From NCBI GenBank assembly GCA_016721875.1, contig JADKHG010000004.1, forward strand, positions 158,308-222,307: a stretch of DNA of 64,000 bases. The letters run 5' to 3'. The position numbers and the translations under genes were made by a program. Position 1 is the first letter of the stretch. Each line of letters starts with the position of its first letter. The notes below the pieces were generated by a model, which saw only the letters and a list, made by a program, of their open reading frames with translations, was not told where the DNA came from and made no database searches. This DNA comes from Sphingomonadales bacterium (GTDB taxonomy: Bacteria; Pseudomonadota; Alphaproteobacteria; Sphingomonadales; Sphingomonadaceae). Below are positions 1 through 9,229 of this stretch, one piece after another.

Positions 1-1125
1 GCGAACGCCACCGGCGCTGTGATACAGGCCAACCTTGCCGATACGGTCATAGCGGGCATCCGCCCCGACCCGCAGCGAGAGTTTCTCTTCCGGCTGGGAG
101 CGGTAACGGATCGAGCCGCCAAAGATGGCGCGCTGGTCGCGTTGCTGAAATTCATCGCCACCCACCGGATCATCGAGCAGATAAGTGAAGTTGGAGGTCA
201 GCCGGAAACGGTAATGAATCGCATAGGCGCTCGCGGTCAGATGCGCGCTGTTGCGCTGAAAATTGAGCGCAAGCCTTGTGGTCTTGCCGCCCAGATCGCC
301 GTCGATAAAGCCCGGACGCGGGATCAGACCGGAAGAAATCGCGCGTTCGGGCACCTGATCGGTCGCCTGCCATTTTGCACCGTAACCGGACAGGCCCAGG
401 CTCCAGCCATCCTGCGCGGTACCGCCACTATATTTGAGGAGGCCGTTCAGTTTGCGCAGGCGCTCGTTCAACACCCACGGCCCGTTCGAGACGGTGCCGT
501 CGAGTGCGGCGAGCAGCGCGCCGTTGCCAGCCTTGCCGCTGCTAGCGAGCAACGCGCGGGCATAGCCGAATGAACCGCCCGTCAGCTGCGCAAAGGGTCC
601 AGGGAGTTCGCGTTTGGTCTGGAAGGCCAGACTTCCTGCTGCCGAAAAGTCGCCGCTCTCCACGCTGTAGGGGCCTTTGCGATAGTCGATCCGCTCCACC
701 ATTTCAGGGATCAGGAAGTTGAGATCGAGATAGCCCTGACCATGCCCATGGCTGCGCATGTTGATCGGCGCGCCATCAACAAAGCCTGCCAGATCGGTGC
801 CATGATCGAGATTGAAACCCCGCAGGAAAAACTGGTTTGCCTTGCCCGTGCCACTGTGTTGCGTTGCGATCAGGCCAGGGACATTTTCCGCCAGCTCGCC
901 CACGCGAGACAATGGTCGTTGTTCGAAATCCTGATAACCCACCGTGCCTTCGGACGCCGTGGACGCGATGCCGATCTGCTCGATGGCACGACCATAGACG
1001 ATGATGTCCGCGGGCTGCTCCTGCGGTACATCCTCCGCCCATGCCGATGCAAGTGGGCAGAGTGCAAAAAGAGTGAACGATGAAATACCCGATTTAAGAA
1101 TGTCTTGTGCTGCTTTCTCGATCAT
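1..1125 (-). CDS. TonB-dependent outer-membrane receptor (5' part; runs off the window start)
   Basis: The minus frame from 1125 to base 1 is open without a stop. It begins with a hydrophobic signal peptide ending near ASAWA, followed by a TonB-box-like ADIIVYG, then a plug domain (LRGFNLDHGTD, VDGAPINMRSHGHG, VERIDYRKGPYS) and the first barrel strands rich in alternating aromatic residues. Such proteins import large or scarce substrates across the outer membrane using TonB energy. The C-terminal barrel lies outside the window, so substrate and intactness cannot be judged. The ATG at 1123-1125 was chosen because the signal peptide starts directly behind it. The 160 bases to prmA hold no gene. 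Confidence 0.9.
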   Translation of the reverse strand, partial: MIEKAAQDILKSGISSFTLFALCPLASAWAEDVPQEQPADIIVYGRAIEQIGIASTASEGTVGYQDFEQRPLSRVGELAENVPGLIATQHSGTGKANQFFLRGFNLDHGTDLAGFVDGAPINMRSHGHGQGYLDLNFLIPEMVERIDYRKGPYSVESGDFSAAGSLAFQTKRELPGPFAQLTGGSFGYARALLASSGKAGNGALLAALDGTVSNGPWVLNERLRKLNGLLKYSGGTAQDGWSLGLSGYGAKWQATDQVPERAISSGLIPRPGFIDGDLGGKTTRLALNFQRNSAHLTASAYAIHYRFRLTSNFTYLLDDPVGGDEFQQRDQRAIFGGSIRYRSQPEEKLSLRVGADARYDRIGKVGLYHSAGGVR

Positions 1126-1285
1126 CTTTGACGTCTTTGACCATTTATAGTCAGAGTCCAAGCCGATTTGCATAAGCGAAGCTTTTTATGAAAGAAAATT
1201 AGCCAATTCAGAACCGCGAAATATCTTAGAGCGTCCACTTTATTGTCGAAATCGGCCAAAACTGTGGACGACGACAAGTCCCCTC

Positions 1286-2263
1286 CTACCAAGTCCCAAA
1301 ATCCCCCGGCGGCTGGCTCGTCCGGCCGCTCGCGCGCAGGGGTCTTTCCCAGCCATAACGCCGCCGCTTCAACAATCGCAGGCAAGGCCAGTCGCCGGTG
1401 TCGACGCGTTGTGCCAGGCGGAAGCCTTGGCGGCGGTAGGCGGTGGTGATGGTTTCGGCTTGGGTGTTGAGCAGCCCCGCGAGGATCAGCGTGCCGCCAT
1501 CGGCCACCACCTCGGCAAAGCTAGGGGCGAGTTCGGTTAGCGGGCCGGCGAGGATATTGGCGATCAGCAGATCATAGGGCGCGCGTTCGCGGAGCAATGG
1601 ATGGTCGGTGCCCGAGGCAACGCACAGCGCCAGTTTGCCGGGCATAGTGCCCAGCGCCACGCCGTTGATCGCGGCATTGTCCACGGTCACATCGACGCTG
1701 ACCGGATCAATGTCCGACGCGGTGGCGCAGGCGTGCGGCCACAGATGGATTGCTGCAAAGGCGAGCAGACCCGTCCCGGTGCCGATGTCGGCAATATGAC
1801 GGAAATTTGCCCCACGCCGCTGCATCGCATCGAGCATCGACAGACAGCCGCTGGTGGTCTCATGCCCGCCAGTGCCAAAGGCCTGACCCGCCTCGATCAA
1901 ATAGGCCTTGCTGCCGACGGGAACGCGGCCTTTGTTGGTCGATGTGTGGACATAGAAGCGCCCGGCGATGACCGGGGCGATGCTTTGCTGGCTGAGCGTC
2001 AGCCAGTCCTGATCGGGCAGGCGTTCGATATGCGGTTTCGCCTTGTGTGCACTGGGCAGGCGGGCTTGCAGCAGGACTATGTCTGCGACGTCAGGCTCGC
2101 CGTTGAAATAGGCCTGCACCTGCCATTTGGCGTCGTTGAACGCTTCTAGCTCATCGGCAACAATCGTGGGGAAGAGTGCGAATTCGGACAGCCACTCATC
2201 ATCTTCGTGCAGTGCCTCTGCCTCTTGCCGTGTGCAGGGCAGAGTGACCTTCCAATTGCTCAT
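1286..2263 (-). CDS. prmA: ribosomal protein L11 methyltransferase
   Basis: SAM-dependent methyltransferase that trimethylates ribosomal protein L11. Visible are the PrmA-type AFGTGGHETT motif (about residue 135), the glycine-rich SAM loop ADIGTGTG (about 157) and the catalytic-site motif LIANILAGPL. The start MSNWK (2263) overlaps the stop of the preceding metallo-beta-lactamase gene in an ATGA junction, so the two are probably translationally coupled; the 22 codons further upstream are not credible coding sequence. The C-terminus runs about 25 residues (KRRRYGWERP...) past the point where family members usually end, which could be a real extension or another small indel. Confidence 0.93.
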   Translation of the reverse strand: MSNWKVTLPCTRQEAEALHEDDEWLSEFALFPTIVADELEAFNDAKWQVQAYFNGEPDVADIVLLQARLPSAHKAKPHIERLPDQDWLTLSQQSIAPVIAGRFYVHTSTNKGRVPVGSKAYLIEAGQAFGTGGHETTSGCLSMLDAMQRRGANFRHIADIGTGTGLLAFAAIHLWPHACATASDIDPVSVDVTVDNAAINGVALGTMPGKLALCVASGTDHPLLRERAPYDLLIANILAGPLTELAPSFAEVVADGGTLILAGLLNTQAETITTAYRRQGFRLAQRVDTGDWPCLRLLKRRRYGWERPLRASGRTSQPPGDFGTW

Positions 2264-3162
2264 TTTGCCGCTTCGCTCGCCAGTCGTTTGTCGAGCCGCG
2301 CTGCCATCATGTCCGCCAGCGTTTTGCACGCGCCGGGGTTGATCAGCGGCATTTCGCCCGCAAGCCGTTCGAATATATCGCTGAACGAAGGGTGCGGTGT
2401 GATCAGCAGGTCGCAGGGCAGCGCGCGAACACGGTCGAAAGTACTGCGGAAGGGGGCAACGCGTTCGGGGTGAGCGCTGAATTTATAGTCATCGCTGGAG
2501 ACCGCCGACAGGCTGTCGACATAGGCGATAGTGATGCATTTCTTGCCTTCGCAGCTGCGCCAGGTCCAGCTTGTTCCACCGCTGGTGTGGCCGGGGGTGG
2601 CGTGCGGGGTGAGCGCAATGTCGCTGCCCGAGCCAGATTTCATCGGTGCGCCAAAGGCGATTTCGCCATCGACCGGCACCGGTTTCATATCGGGAATGAT
2701 TCCTACCTGCGGATCGGCCGCGTCAGTGCGTCCGGTTTCGACGGACGGACGCGCGGCGCTACTGACCATCAGCTGTGCGCCCGTGGCGGCCTTCAACTCT
2801 GCAAACCCACCCATATGATCGACATGCTCGTGGCTGCCGATAATCAGCTTCACATCGCGCGGGTCAAAGCCCAGCGTGCGGATATTGGCGAGGATCGATG
2901 GCACCGCCTCGTCAGTCGCAGCGTCGATCAGGATATGGCCCTTGGGCGTAGCGATCAGGATCACCGCGATGCCGCAGGTGCCGACATAATAGCTGTTGCC
3001 GTGGATACGCACCGGCGGGGCAGGGTCGCTCCAGCCGTCGCGGCCTTCGCATTGCGTGGCGAGCGCGCTGGGCTCAGTCTTGGCTTGTGTGAGGGGTGCG
3101 GAAGGCGCGCAGGAGATCAGCGTGGTTGCGGCCAACGCTGCCGCGAACAGTTTAACGGACAT
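2260..3162 (-). CDS. subclass B3-like metallo-beta-lactamase, predicted lipoprotein
   Basis: The metallo-beta-lactamase fold shows the complete B3 zinc set: HEHVDH, the later ligand in ATPGHTSGGTSW, and the last His in ITPHPS; YVDSLSAVS is also typical of B3 enzymes. Hydrolysis of beta-lactams is the family activity; other hydrolase substrates are possible. ATG 3162 is preferred over the in-frame ATGs at 3192 and 3174 because GGAG lies 7 bases upstream. It also puts a short signal peptide before the lipobox LISC, predicting a lipidated, periplasm-facing enzyme. The start overlaps the end of the upstream SDR gene and the end overlaps prmA. Confidence 0.85.
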   Translation of the reverse strand: MSVKLFAAALAATTLISCAPSAPLTQAKTEPSALATQCEGRDGWSDPAPPVRIHGNSYYVGTCGIAVILIATPKGHILIDAATDEAVPSILANIRTLGFDPRDVKLIIGSHEHVDHMGGFAELKAATGAQLMVSSAARPSVETGRTDAADPQVGIIPDMKPVPVDGEIAFGAPMKSGSGSDIALTPHATPGHTSGGTSWTWRSCEGKKCITIAYVDSLSAVSSDDYKFSAHPERVAPFRSTFDRVRALPCDLLITPHPSFSDIFERLAGEMPLINPGACKTLADMMAARLDKRLASEAAK

Positions 3163-3853
3163 AGCTTGCTCCATTGATGTCGAGAACCGCACCGGTCATT
3201 GAGGGTGGTGCCTCCAGAGCGCAGAATCGGGCAAGTTCAGCCACTTCTTCGGGTGATGCGACACGGCCCAAAGGAATATCGGCCAGCAATTTGTCGCCGC
3301 CACGACTGGCGAGATAATCCTCCGCCATGCCTGTCATGGTGAAGCCGGGGCAGATGGCAAAGGCGTAGATGCCTTGCGCGGCATAGGCGCGGGCAATGGT
3401 TTTGGTCATGGCGACCATGCCGCCTTTCGACGCCGCGTAATGCCAGTGCGCGGGACTGTCACCGCGATTGGCGGCGCGGCTGGCGATATTGACAATGCGG
3501 CCTGTCGCGCCCGATTTTTGCCAGTGGAGCACGGCAAGACGGCACAATTGTGCGCTGGCGGTCAGGTTGACCTGCATCGTGCGATCCCACCCTGCGAGCC
3601 AGTCGTGATCGCCGCTGTCGAGTGGGTTGGCTTCAAACACCCCGGCATTGTTGATCAGTGCATCGACCCTGCCGCCGAGTTTTTCGAGTGCCTCGGCCCA
3701 CAGGCGGGCAGGGACATCTGTGTCGCCCAGATCGCCATCCTTTGACGACAAGGCCACCACGCTGGCACCACGGTCGATCAACGCATCAGCAATCGCCTTG
3801 CCAATGCCGCGCGCGGCTCCTGTGACTATGATGTTGGGAGAGGGATTTTCCAT
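3152..3853 (-). CDS. SDR family oxidoreductase
   Basis: Classical short-chain dehydrogenase of 233 residues. It has the Rossmann cofactor motif TGAARGIG near the N-terminus, NNAG in the middle, the catalytic Ser (NIASRAANRG) followed by the YAASK pair, and the usual C-terminal GAVLDINGA. It probably reduces or oxidises a small carbonyl/alcohol with NAD(P)H; the substrate cannot be read from sequence. It is the first gene of a tightly overlapping minus-strand set (SDR, metallo-beta-lactamase, prmA). A short inverted repeat lies between it and the chemoreceptor gene upstream. Confidence 0.88.
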   Translation of the reverse strand: MENPSPNIIVTGAARGIGKAIADALIDRGASVVALSSKDGDLGDTDVPARLWAEALEKLGGRVDALINNAGVFEANPLDSGDHDWLAGWDRTMQVNLTASAQLCRLAVLHWQKSGATGRIVNIASRAANRGDSPAHWHYAASKGGMVAMTKTIARAYAAQGIYAFAICPGFTMTGMAEDYLASRGGDKLLADIPLGRVASPEEVAELARFCALEAPPSMTGAVLDINGASYVR

Positions 3854-3892
3854 CCCGCCTGCCTAACCCGACGGGCAGGCAAGCGGAAGGGG

Positions 3893-5256
3893 TTACCGCA
3901 CCAATTGGGCGACAAATTTGCCCGCATTGGCTTGCAGCGCAGAAATTTTCTGTTCGACATTCTCAAAACCGTTTTCGAGCATGGTGATTTCGGAAACGAC
4001 ATTTTCGGTATCGCTGCGGATCGCGGCGATTGTGTTCGACATCAGGTCTGCGGCGAGCGCGGTTTCGTCGACCGACGCAGTGATCATGGTCACGGTTTGG
4101 GCCTGTTCGTCCATCGCGCGGCGGATGCGCTCGGCGGAGTGCTGAACATCCTCGACAGCCGTGCTGATCGAAAGGTTCGATTCGACGGAAGCCTGGTTGC
4201 AGACTGGATCGCAGCGATCTTTTCCGCAATTTCATCGGTCGCTTGCGCAGTCTGGTTGGCGAGGCTTTTGACTTCCTGCGCGACAACGGCAAAGCCGCGA
4301 CCCGCATCACCCGCACGCGCAGCCTCGATCGTGGCATTGAGCGCGAGCAAATTGGTCTGCCCGGCAATGTCGCGGATCAAGCCAAGGATTGATTCGATTG
4401 ATTTCGACTGTTCCGACAAAGTATCGGTTGCCTGCACCGCTTCCTGCGCGCGTTCGGTCGCGCGGTTGGCGACGACGCCTGCGCTTTCCACCTCGGTGCG
4501 GGTGTCTTCGATAGCCTGGATCAGGCCGGCGGCGGTCTGCGCGGCTTCGCGCATGGCGACGGCGGATTGTTCGGATGCGGTTGCAACTTCGGATGCCTTG
4601 GACAACATGCCATGGGCAACTTCAGAGCTGCTCATAGCCTGCTTGCGGAGCAACTGCGATTGTTCGGAAATATTTTCGGCGGTTTCGCCAATGTCCGATT
4701 CGAACTGTTTTGTCCGTTCGGATCGCCGCGCAATTTCCTTTTTGTGCTGCTGGTGCGAATGGCATTCAGCCGTGACTGCCAATTCGGCGCTGGCTGCCAT
4801 CAGCAAAGCTTCGGACAATATGGCCTTTTCTTCGTCCGACACATCGTTCCGGTTCAAAAGCGCGCGCAACGCAAAACGGTGACCGGAAGCAGAAACGGCA
4901 AGGATTTGCCGCATCGGCAAGCCACGCGCGAAATGATTGCCAACAAAGCCGGCCATCATTCGCAGCCACACCGGCGAGTCAAAGCCCGAGAGTTTCTGGC
5001 GATAAAATTCAGCTGAACCGGCAACTGCTGCATCCCAAACTGCCTGATCGGCCTCTTCACCATCGGGCTGCAGCTGTTTCCAAAGACTGGATTGCTGTTG
5101 GGCAAGAGGAAGGAATTCATCTTGCAACAATGCCGCAAGGCGACGGCAATCCACGGCGACACGACCATCGGGATCGAACGCACGTGCGATCATGATCAGG
5201 TCCTTCTCCAGATGCGACCGGTCGGCCTGAATAGCTACTTCGATTTGCTCGGGCAT
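3893..5256 (-). CDS. soluble methyl-accepting chemotaxis protein, possible globin-coupled sensor (frameshifted)
   Basis: The reading frame is split: residues 1 to about 350 are read from 5256, and the last ~70 continue in another frame to 3893. One base restored near 4197-4200 (GCxAACCAG on the minus strand) joins them. The C-terminal half is a cytoplasmic MCP signalling hairpin with the diagnostic tip (EAARAGDAGRGFAVVAQE) and long coiled coil. No transmembrane segment is present. The N-terminal ~170 residues resemble a protoglobin sensor fold (a His in GNHFARGLP about where a proximal haem ligand would sit), but this is inference. No other chemotaxis gene is nearby. The frameshift may be a sequencing error. 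Confidence 0.8.
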
Positions 5257-5462
5257 ATGTCTGTTGCCTTTTCTTCGCGATACCGCGTGTAAACTGATGC
5301 ATCATGGCATTCGCACGAAATGGTTAACGCTCGGTTAGCTATCTTCCGCTGCTGCGAAATCTGTACTGATTTGCGACCATGCAGGCCTTGCGCAGACCGC
5401 ACAAAGCGGTAAAGAGCGAGCCAAATAGTCACAGGCCAAAAAGTCACAGGGAAGCTTCATTG

Positions 5463-5903
5463 ATGGCGCAAAATCCAAACCGCCCGCTGTCTCCGCATCT
5501 GGGGATATATCAGAAAGGCGCGCATATGATGGCGTCGATCACGCACCGTATTACCGGGTTTGTGATTGCAACGGTCGGGATGTTGACTTTGTTGTGGTGG
5601 ATTGCCTCGATTGCGGGGGGTGCCGAAAGCTATGCCAGTTTCCAGACATGGACAATCGATGCCGGCAAAGAAGCAACAGGCTGGCAGACCGCAAGCAACT
5701 GGTTCTTCCGCTTTGTTGCTGTTGGCGTGTTGTGGAGCTTTTTCCAGCATTTCTTCTCAGGCATCCGCCATCTGCTGATGGACCTAGGCGCGGGGTACGA
5801 GCTGAAAACCAACCGCACATGGGCAATCGCGACCTACATCGCATCCATCACCGCCACCGGGCTGGTGCTGCTCTATGTCGCAAACCGCATGATGGGAGCC
5901 TGA
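5463..5903 (+). CDS. sdhC: succinate dehydrogenase cytochrome b556 subunit
   Basis: Membrane anchor of complex II that binds haem b and ubiquinone. It has three hydrophobic helices, the family motif SITHRITG in the first helix region, and the haem-ligand region HFFSGIRHLLMDLG. The start MAQNPNRP at 5463 was taken because homologues begin this way and a GGGAAG ribosome-binding sequence precedes it; the 28 codons upstream look non-coding. It leads an operon sdhC-sdhD-sdhA with gaps of only a few bases. Confidence 0.95.
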   Translation: MAQNPNRPLSPHLGIYQKGAHMMASITHRITGFVIATVGMLTLLWWIASIAGGAESYASFQTWTIDAGKEATGWQTASNWFFRFVAVGVLWSFFQHFFSGIRHLLMDLGAGYELKTNRTWAIATYIASITATGLVLLYVANRMMGA

Positions 5904-5906
5904 GAC

Positions 5907-6296
5907 ATGGGTAACGGAACAGAAATCGGGCGCGTTCGCGGATTGGGTTCGGCCAAGCATGGCAGCAAACATTGGATAGACCAAAGGCTGACCGCACTCG
6001 GCAATTTGCTGCTGACCGCATGGCTGGTCATCTCATTGCTGATGCTGCCCAATTTTCAACATGAAACCGTCGCGGCATGGATGGCGCAGCCCTCGGTCGC
6101 GGTGCCGCTTATCCTGATGCTGGTCAGCATTTTCTGGCATGTAAAGCTCGGGCTTCAGGTCTTTATCGAGGACTATTTCCACGATGAAGGCAATAAGCTT
6201 GCCATGCTCACCTTGCTCAATTTCTACGTCATCGGTGCCGCTGCCTTCGGCATCTTCATGGTCGCCAAACACGCCTTTGCCGGAGTGCCTGCATAA
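5907..6296 (+). CDS. sdhD: succinate dehydrogenase hydrophobic membrane anchor subunit
   Basis: The second membrane anchor of complex II, 129 residues with three transmembrane helices. It has the typical FWHVKLGLQVFIEDY segment, which carries the haem/quinone-side His and Asp-Tyr of SdhD proteins. Its TAA shares one base with the ATG of sdhA (TAATG), indicating translational coupling. Position between sdhC and sdhA supports the call. Confidence 0.94.
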   Translation: MGNGTEIGRVRGLGSAKHGSKHWIDQRLTALGNLLLTAWLVISLLMLPNFQHETVAAWMAQPSVAVPLILMLVSIFWHVKLGLQVFIEDYFHDEGNKLAMLTLLNFYVIGAAAFGIFMVAKHAFAGVPA

Positions 6297-8098
6297 TGTC
6301 CGACGCTTACAAGATCATTGATCATACTTATGACACGGTTGTTGTCGGCGCTGGTGGATCAGGATTGCGCGCCACAATGGGCAGCGCAGAGGCTGGATTA
6401 AAAACCGCCTGCATTACCAAAGTTTTTCCGACGCGTTCGCACACAGTTGCTGCACAGGGCGGTATTGCGGCTTCGTTGCAAAACAATTCGCCCGACCACT
6501 GGACGTGGCACATGTTTGATACCGTCAAGGGATCGGACTGGCTCGGCGATCAGGACGCGATTGAATATATGGTGCGCGAAGCGCCCGCTGCGGTTTACGA
6601 GCTCGAGCATGCTGGCGTACCGTTTAGCCGCAACGCCGATGGCACCATCTACCAGAGGCCCTTTGGCGGCCATATGCAGAATATGGGTGAAGGCCCGCCG
6701 GTTCAGCGCACCTGCGCCGCCGCCGACCGCACCGGCCATGCGATGTTGCACGCGCTTTATCAGCAGAGCCTGAAATATGACGCGGACTTTTTCATAGAAT
6801 ATTTCGCGCTCGATCTGATCATGGAAGACGGGGAATGCCGGGGTGTGATCGCTTTGTGCATGGAGGATGGCAGCATCCACCGTTTCAAATCGCACGCTGT
6901 GGTGCTTGCGACCGGCGGTTATGGCCGAGCCTATTATAGCGCGACGTCAGCACATACTTGCACCGGTGACGGCGGCGGCATGGTGCTGCGCGCTGGCCTG
7001 CCTTTGCAGGATCTGGAATTTGTCCAGTTCCACCCCACCGGCATTTATGGCGCAGGTGTGCTGATCACCGAAGGTGCGCGCGGCGAGGGAGGGTATCTGA
7101 CCAACAGCGAAGGCGAGCGTTTCATGGAACGCTACGCGCCGTCAGCCAAGGATCTGGCCTCACGCGACGTGGTTAGCCGATCAATGGCGCTGGAAATGCG
7201 CGAAGGACGCGGCGTCGGCCCGAACAAGGACCATATCTACCTCCACCTCGACCATATCGACCCCGCCGTTCTGGCAGAACGCCTGCCGGGGATCACGGAA
7301 TCGGGCAAGATTTTCGCAGGTGTCGATTTGACCCGCCAGCCTCTGCCGGTGTGCCCGACGGTCCACTATAATATGGGCGGCATTCCCTGCAATTATCACG
7401 GTCAGGTTGTGACCAAAAAGGGCAAAGACCCCGAAGTCGTCGTCCCCGGCCTTTATGCGGTTGGCGAAGCGGCGTGTGTTTCGGTGCATGGTGCCAACCG
7501 TCTGGGTTCCAACTCGCTGATCGATCTGGTTGTCTTCGGCCGCGCGACCGGTTTGCACCTGAAAGAAACGCTGAAACCCAACGGCCCGCACAGGGCGCTG
7601 GCCAAGGATTCAGCAGATCTCGCGCTGGCTCGCGTCGATCATTTCCGCAATGCGAAAGGCAACACGCCGACCGCCGAGGTTCGCCTCGACATGCAACGTA
7701 CGATGCAGAAACACGCCGCCGTTTTCCGTGACAGCGCGCTTCTGTCGGAAGGTTGCGATCTGATGCAAAAGGTCAACAAGCGGATGCAGGACATTCAGGT
7801 GACCGACCGCAGCATGATCTGGAACACCGACCTGATCGAAACGCTCGAGCTCGACAATCTTATGAGCCAGGCGATCTGCACGATCGAAGGAGCCAATGCC
7901 CGCAAGGAAAGCCGCGGCGCCCATGCGCACGAGGATTTCCCAGACCGCGACGACAAAAACTGGATGAAGCACACTGTTTCATGGTTCGAAGGCTGGGGCG
8001 GCAAGGGCGGCAAGGTGTCGTTGGACTATCGCCCGGTCCACGATTACACTCTGACCGATGAGGTCGAGTATATCAAGCCGAAGGCTCGGGTTTATTGA
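6296..8098 (+). CDS. sdhA: succinate dehydrogenase flavoprotein subunit
   Basis: Catalytic FAD subunit (600 residues, normal length) oxidising succinate to fumarate in the TCA cycle. Visible are the dinucleotide-binding GAGGSGLRA, the covalent-FAD histidine in SHTVAAQGG, the substrate region with LITEGARGEGG, and HGANRLGSNSL near the flavin. The final residues before the stop (KPKARVY) match the usual SdhA end, so the gene is complete. Unusually, no iron-sulfur subunit gene (sdhB) follows; the next genes are a small membrane protein and a LysE exporter. Confidence 0.97.
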   Translation: MSDAYKIIDHTYDTVVVGAGGSGLRATMGSAEAGLKTACITKVFPTRSHTVAAQGGIAASLQNNSPDHWTWHMFDTVKGSDWLGDQDAIEYMVREAPAAVYELEHAGVPFSRNADGTIYQRPFGGHMQNMGEGPPVQRTCAAADRTGHAMLHALYQQSLKYDADFFIEYFALDLIMEDGECRGVIALCMEDGSIHRFKSHAVVLATGGYGRAYYSATSAHTCTGDGGGMVLRAGLPLQDLEFVQFHPTGIYGAGVLITEGARGEGGYLTNSEGERFMERYAPSAKDLASRDVVSRSMALEMREGRGVGPNKDHIYLHLDHIDPAVLAERLPGITESGKIFAGVDLTRQPLPVCPTVHYNMGGIPCNYHGQVVTKKGKDPEVVVPGLYAVGEAACVSVHGANRLGSNSLIDLVVFGRATGLHLKETLKPNGPHRALAKDSADLALARVDHFRNAKGNTPTAEVRLDMQRTMQKHAAVFRDSALLSEGCDLMQKVNKRMQDIQVTDRSMIWNTDLIETLELDNLMSQAICTIEGANARKESRGAHAHEDFPDRDDKNWMKHTVSWFEGWGGKGGKVSLDYRPVHDYTLTDEVEYIKPKARVY

Positions 8099-8140
8099 GT
8101 TTGGAGGATTCAACATTATATTGAACTTGGCCTTGGAAAG

Positions 8141-8440
8141 GTGATCCAAATGGTTGCTGCGGTTCTTCTGATATGCGTTGGACTTTTGATCTTAGCTGTG
8201 GGGCTGCGATACTCGAAACTTTTGCCTTGGGTAATATCCGCGTTGGTCGCAATGACGGCTCCCTCATTGTTCATCTTCGACAATCTTTTGGCACCAGCTC
8301 TGGGAGTGCACGTCTCATCGACTGGGGGCGTCGCTTATATCATTTTGCCTGCAGCTGTATTGGCAGCTTGTGTCGCTGGGGTATTGACAGCATTTGTTGT
8401 AAATAGGCTATTTCTTCGAAAAAGAGCCGAAAGCCAGTAA
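8141..8440 (+). CDS. small hydrophobic protein of unknown function
   Basis: A 99-residue protein with three predicted transmembrane helices (starting MIQMVAAVLLICVG, a middle helix with PWVISALVAM, and a C-terminal IILPAAVLAACVAG) and a basic tail. The start is GTG 8141 or ATG 8150; a GGAAAG sequence lies just upstream. It occupies the place where sdhB normally follows sdhA but has no cysteine clusters and is not an iron-sulfur protein. I do not recognise a family. Its base composition is more AT-rich than sdhA, consistent with a later arrival. Confidence 0.55.
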   Translation: MIQMVAAVLLICVGLLILAVGLRYSKLLPWVISALVAMTAPSLFIFDNLLAPALGVHVSSTGGVAYIILPAAVLAACVAGVLTAFVVNRLFLRKRAESQ

Positions 8441-8527
8441 AACCAAACGTTCATTCCGGACCCAATAGCTGCTGACTGCCGATCATCATTCGACACCACT
8501 ATAATTGACTGCCATAGCGGCGGAGCA

Positions 8528-9145
8528 ATGCTCACCGACACCTTTCTGCCATTTCTGCTGATGTCGGTGCTGATCGAACTGACGCCCGGCCCCAATATGG
8601 CGTGGCTTGCGCTCACCGCTGCAAGTGTCGGGCGGCGCGCTGCTCTCTCCGCGACTGCAGGTATCGCCTCGGGGCTTGCTGTGGTTGGTCTGGTATCGGC
8701 ATTCGGTCTGGCGGAACTGGCAACGGCTTTCCCCGCTTTCTTTGCCATGCTGCGCTACGTCGGCGCGGCCTATTTGCTGTTTCTTGCGTGGCAGGCGTGG
8801 CGGGGGGAGCGTGAAATTTCTGGGGCCGACCTGCGCAAAGGCGACGTCCGGACATGGTATCGACACGGTCTCGCTCTCAACGTTCTGAACCCTAAAGCCT
8901 TCCTGTTCTTCATCGCCATATTGCCCAATTATGTCGACGCCACGCAGCCGGTGATGCCGCAGACATTGTTGCTGTCCGCAACCTATGTTGCAGTGGCTAC
9001 ACTGGTTCATGCACTGCTCGCGGTGCTGGCCGGAAAAGCGCATGGCTGGTTTCAGCAAGGGGACAATGCGTTGTGGATGCGACGAATTTGCGCGCTCTTG
9101 ATAGCCGCCGTTGCGATCTGGTTTTTGATCAGCACGGCGGTCTGA
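8528..9145 (+). CDS. LysE/RhtB family amino-acid exporter
   Basis: A 205-residue inner-membrane protein with five to six hydrophobic helices and the family N-terminal signature ELTPGPNMAWLALTA, plus NVLNPKAFLFFIA in the central helix. Members export amino acids or homoserine lactone-like compounds; the substrate here is unknown. ATG 8528 has GGAG five bases upstream. It stands alone between the sdh region and creD. Confidence 0.88.
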   Translation: MLTDTFLPFLLMSVLIELTPGPNMAWLALTAASVGRRAALSATAGIASGLAVVGLVSAFGLAELATAFPAFFAMLRYVGAAYLLFLAWQAWRGEREISGADLRKGDVRTWYRHGLALNVLNPKAFLFFIAILPNYVDATQPVMPQTLLLSATYVAVATLVHALLAVLAGKAHGWFQQGDNALWMRRICALLIAAVAIWFLISTAV

Positions 9146-9229
9146 TCGAAAACTGTTCACGCAGCGTTCAGTATGAGCAACGCAGTTGAAGCGTGCATTT
9201 TTGACGATGAACCGTTTTAGGAGGAATCA

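Noticed and set aside
2392..3177. 261-residue plus-strand open frame
   Set aside because: Antisense of the metallo-beta-lactamase gene, no ribosome-binding site and no family features.
3861..3884. GCCTGCC/GGCAGGC hairpin after the chemoreceptor gene
   Set aside because: A stem is possible, but no T-run follows on the minus strand, so I do not call it a terminator.
3905..4882. Large plus-strand open frame opposite the chemoreceptor
   Set aside because: Ser/Ala/Arg-rich shadow of a high-GC coding region; the minus strand has unmistakable MCP motifs.
8141..8440. Considered as a remnant of sdhB
   Set aside because: No cysteine clusters or ferredoxin-like motifs in any frame; it is a plain three-helix membrane protein.
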